Positions 6,109 through 7,213 of a stretch of DNA of 7,213 nucleotides are shown here, piece after piece. The notes beneath the pieces are model-generated. The model saw only the letters and a list, made by a program, of their open reading frames with translations. It was not told the origin of the DNA and searched no databases. The translations under genes were made by a program, and so were the position numbers. Origin of the DNA: Desulfobacteraceae bacterium (GTDB lineage Bacteria; Desulfobacterota; Desulfobacteria; Desulfobacterales; UBA11574); assembly GCA_029857875.1 (NCBI GenBank), contig JAOUGB010000108.1, positions 1-7,213 on the forward strand. Reading direction: 5' to 3'. How positions within the stretch are numbered: the stretch's first letter is position 1; each line of letters begins with the position of its first letter.

Positions 6109-6121
6109 GAACAATTTGTTC
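6109..6121. terminator. Weak hairpin in the 70-base gap between convergent genes
   Basis: GAACA (6109-6113) pairs with TGTTC (6117-6121) around a 3-base loop, followed on the plus strand by AGATTTT. It is the best dyad in the gap between the helicase stop (6056) and the decarboxylase stop (6127). The stem is short, AT-rich and lacks a proper U-tract, so termination here is only a possibility. No strong intrinsic terminator is visible in the gap. Confidence 0.15.
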
Positions 6122-6126
6122 AGATT

Positions 6127-7213
6127 TTAGGTAAAATTGTTTTTATAGATTTTCTCTTGTTCGTCGAGAATTTCACGGAGAATTTCGATGGTTGTCATGG
6201 GATTCATGATCACCACTCGGAGCACCACAATATTTTGTCCGGAAAAACCTTTTATGTCGAGTGTTGTTCTGGAGACAAAACTGTTGCCGGCCTCCCTTTG
6301 AAGTCTTTGAATTCTCCGGTTGATGTCGTTTAGTTTTTCGTTGATAAAAAAGGTCTGCTCTGCATCACTTCCGGCGAGCTGTTTTTGAAGGTCAAAGGGG
6401 CATAATCGATACGTCAGGATGTTGAGTTCAGGGGGGGTGACCAGTTGAAAATCCGGTCTTTTTTCTATTTCGTCGGCAAACTTTCGGGCGGTTTCAATGC
6501 CGTGATCGATAAGCAGGCCATAGCCCCGGCTGCCCATGATTTTTAAGGCGCTGTCGAGTATCAACGAGTTGGCCTCCCGTGACCCTGACGGTGATTTGAT
6601 GCCAAGATCCACCGATCCCGGACGGTTGACATAATTGGCATGATAGATCACCCCGTCCATAAGTGTTGGATCTTTAAAATAGACCATACCGCAGCTCATG
6701 GGCATATAAAACTGTTTATGGCCGTCAATGGTCACTGAATCGGATAGTTCGATGCCCGAGAGCAGATGACGGTATTTTTCCGACATCAGCGTCGGCCCTC
6801 CCCAGGCCGCATCCACATGAAAGTGGATTCTATTTTCGGCACAAATTTCACCCAGCTTCAAAAGCGGGTCCACGGAACCGGTTTCCGTGGTTCCGGCAAT
6901 GCCGACCACCGCCAAAATTGCTGTTTTTTTTGGGCTTTTTGTTAATGTTTTGATGGTTTTTTCAAGCGCTATAAGATCGACCCGGTTCTTTTCATCCACA
7001 TCCACAGCGACGATATTCCGGTTGCCGATGCCGAGCAGCCCTCCGGATTTGTTGAGTGAATAGTGACCCCGTTTCGATACAAGAACTACGCTTCGTTCGA
7101 TTCCGTATGCCTGATAGGCAGCCTGAAGACCATCTTTTTCCACACCGTCAAAACCGTTTTTAGGGGCAAATCGTGTATTTCGGGCAACCCACAGCGCCGT
7201 CAGGTTGGAGAGT
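6127..7213 (-). CDS. panP: PLP-dependent group II decarboxylase, probably aspartate 1-decarboxylase PanP, N-terminus cut by window edge
   Basis: This fold-type I PLP enzyme most likely turns aspartate into beta-alanine for pantothenate and coenzyme A. The frame is open from the TAA at 6129-6127 to the right edge, giving 361 visible residues; PanP proteins have roughly 540-550, so about a third is missing. The GTG at 7143 is not the start: the upstream codons read LSNLTALWVARN, a conserved internal motif of this family, and no Shine-Dalgarno precedes it. Seen (fragment numbering): His50 in RGHYSL, likely stacking on PLP; HVDAAWGG (132-139), with Asp134 expected to contact the PLP ring nitrogen; TIDGHKQFYMP, with Lys166 the expected Schiff-base lysine (codon 6717-6715); GSREANSLILDSALKIMGSR; and a C-terminal SFVSRTTL segment. 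DGHKQFYMPMSCGMV recalls PanP more than glutamate or tyrosine decarboxylases, but substrate is not proven by sequence. The gene converges on the helicase gene. Confidence 0.8.
   Translation of the reverse strand, partial: LSNLTALWVARNTRFAPKNGFDGVEKDGLQAAYQAYGIERSVVLVSKRGHYSLNKSGGLLGIGNRNIVAVDVDEKNRVDLIALEKTIKTLTKSPKKTAILAVVGIAGTTETGSVDPLLKLGEICAENRIHFHVDAAWGGPTLMSEKYRHLLSGIELSDSVTIDGHKQFYMPMSCGMVYFKDPTLMDGVIYHANYVNRPGSVDLGIKSPSGSREANSLILDSALKIMGSRGYGLLIDHGIETARKFADEIEKRPDFQLVTPPELNILTYRLCPFDLQKQLAGSDAEQTFFINEKLNDINRRIQRLQREAGNSFVSRTTLDIKGFSGQNIVVLRVVIMNPMTTIEILREILDEQEKIYKNNFT

Noticed and set aside
7141..7143. GTG as the start of the decarboxylase gene
   Set aside because: The frame continues upstream to the window edge with the conserved LTALWVARN segment, so this is an internal valine codon.

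Overview
The window looks like chromosomal DNA from a Gram-negative anaerobe. A sulfate-reducing member of the Desulfobacterales (former Deltaproteobacteria) is my best guess. The grounds are a CooC-type carbon monoxide dehydrogenase (CODH) maturation ATPase, a two-gene RND efflux module that needs an outer membrane, moderate base composition with AT-rich spacers, and repeat-rich intergenic DNA. No rRNA or marker gene is present, so this placement is inference.

Layout. Positions 1-1265 (minus strand) hold the N-terminal 421 residues of an RND inner-membrane efflux permease, cut by the window's left edge. Its upstream partner at 1443-2540 (minus) is a complete periplasmic adaptor (membrane fusion protein). 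The 177-base gap between them carries a pair of inverted, G-rich arms built on a TTCAGGG-like unit. A 640-base non-coding region (2541-3180) separates this operon from a divergent plus-strand pair. It holds candidate promoters, a hairpin and two large dyad-symmetric elements lying close together (2751-2957 and 3011-3154) that look like MITE/REP-type repeats or structured RNA modules.

The plus-strand pair is cooC (3181-3936) and a 706-residue Ski2-like superfamily 2 helicase (3936-6056). They share one base in a TAATG junction, so translational coupling is likely. After a 70-base gap, a convergent minus-strand gene (6127 to the right edge) encodes the C-terminal two thirds of a PLP-dependent group II decarboxylase, most like the aspartate 1-decarboxylase PanP, which makes beta-alanine for pantothenate and coenzyme A.

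How the genes work together. The adaptor and permease would form a tripartite export pump with an outer-membrane channel encoded elsewhere. CooC would load nickel into CODH, but no CODH gene is in the window. Its tight link to an RNA-helicase-like protein is the least expected gene arrangement here. The most interesting non-coding signals are the two structured elements between the divergent operons and the inverted G-rich repeat inside the efflux operon. I see no CRISPR array, tRNA, rRNA, transposase or phage gene.
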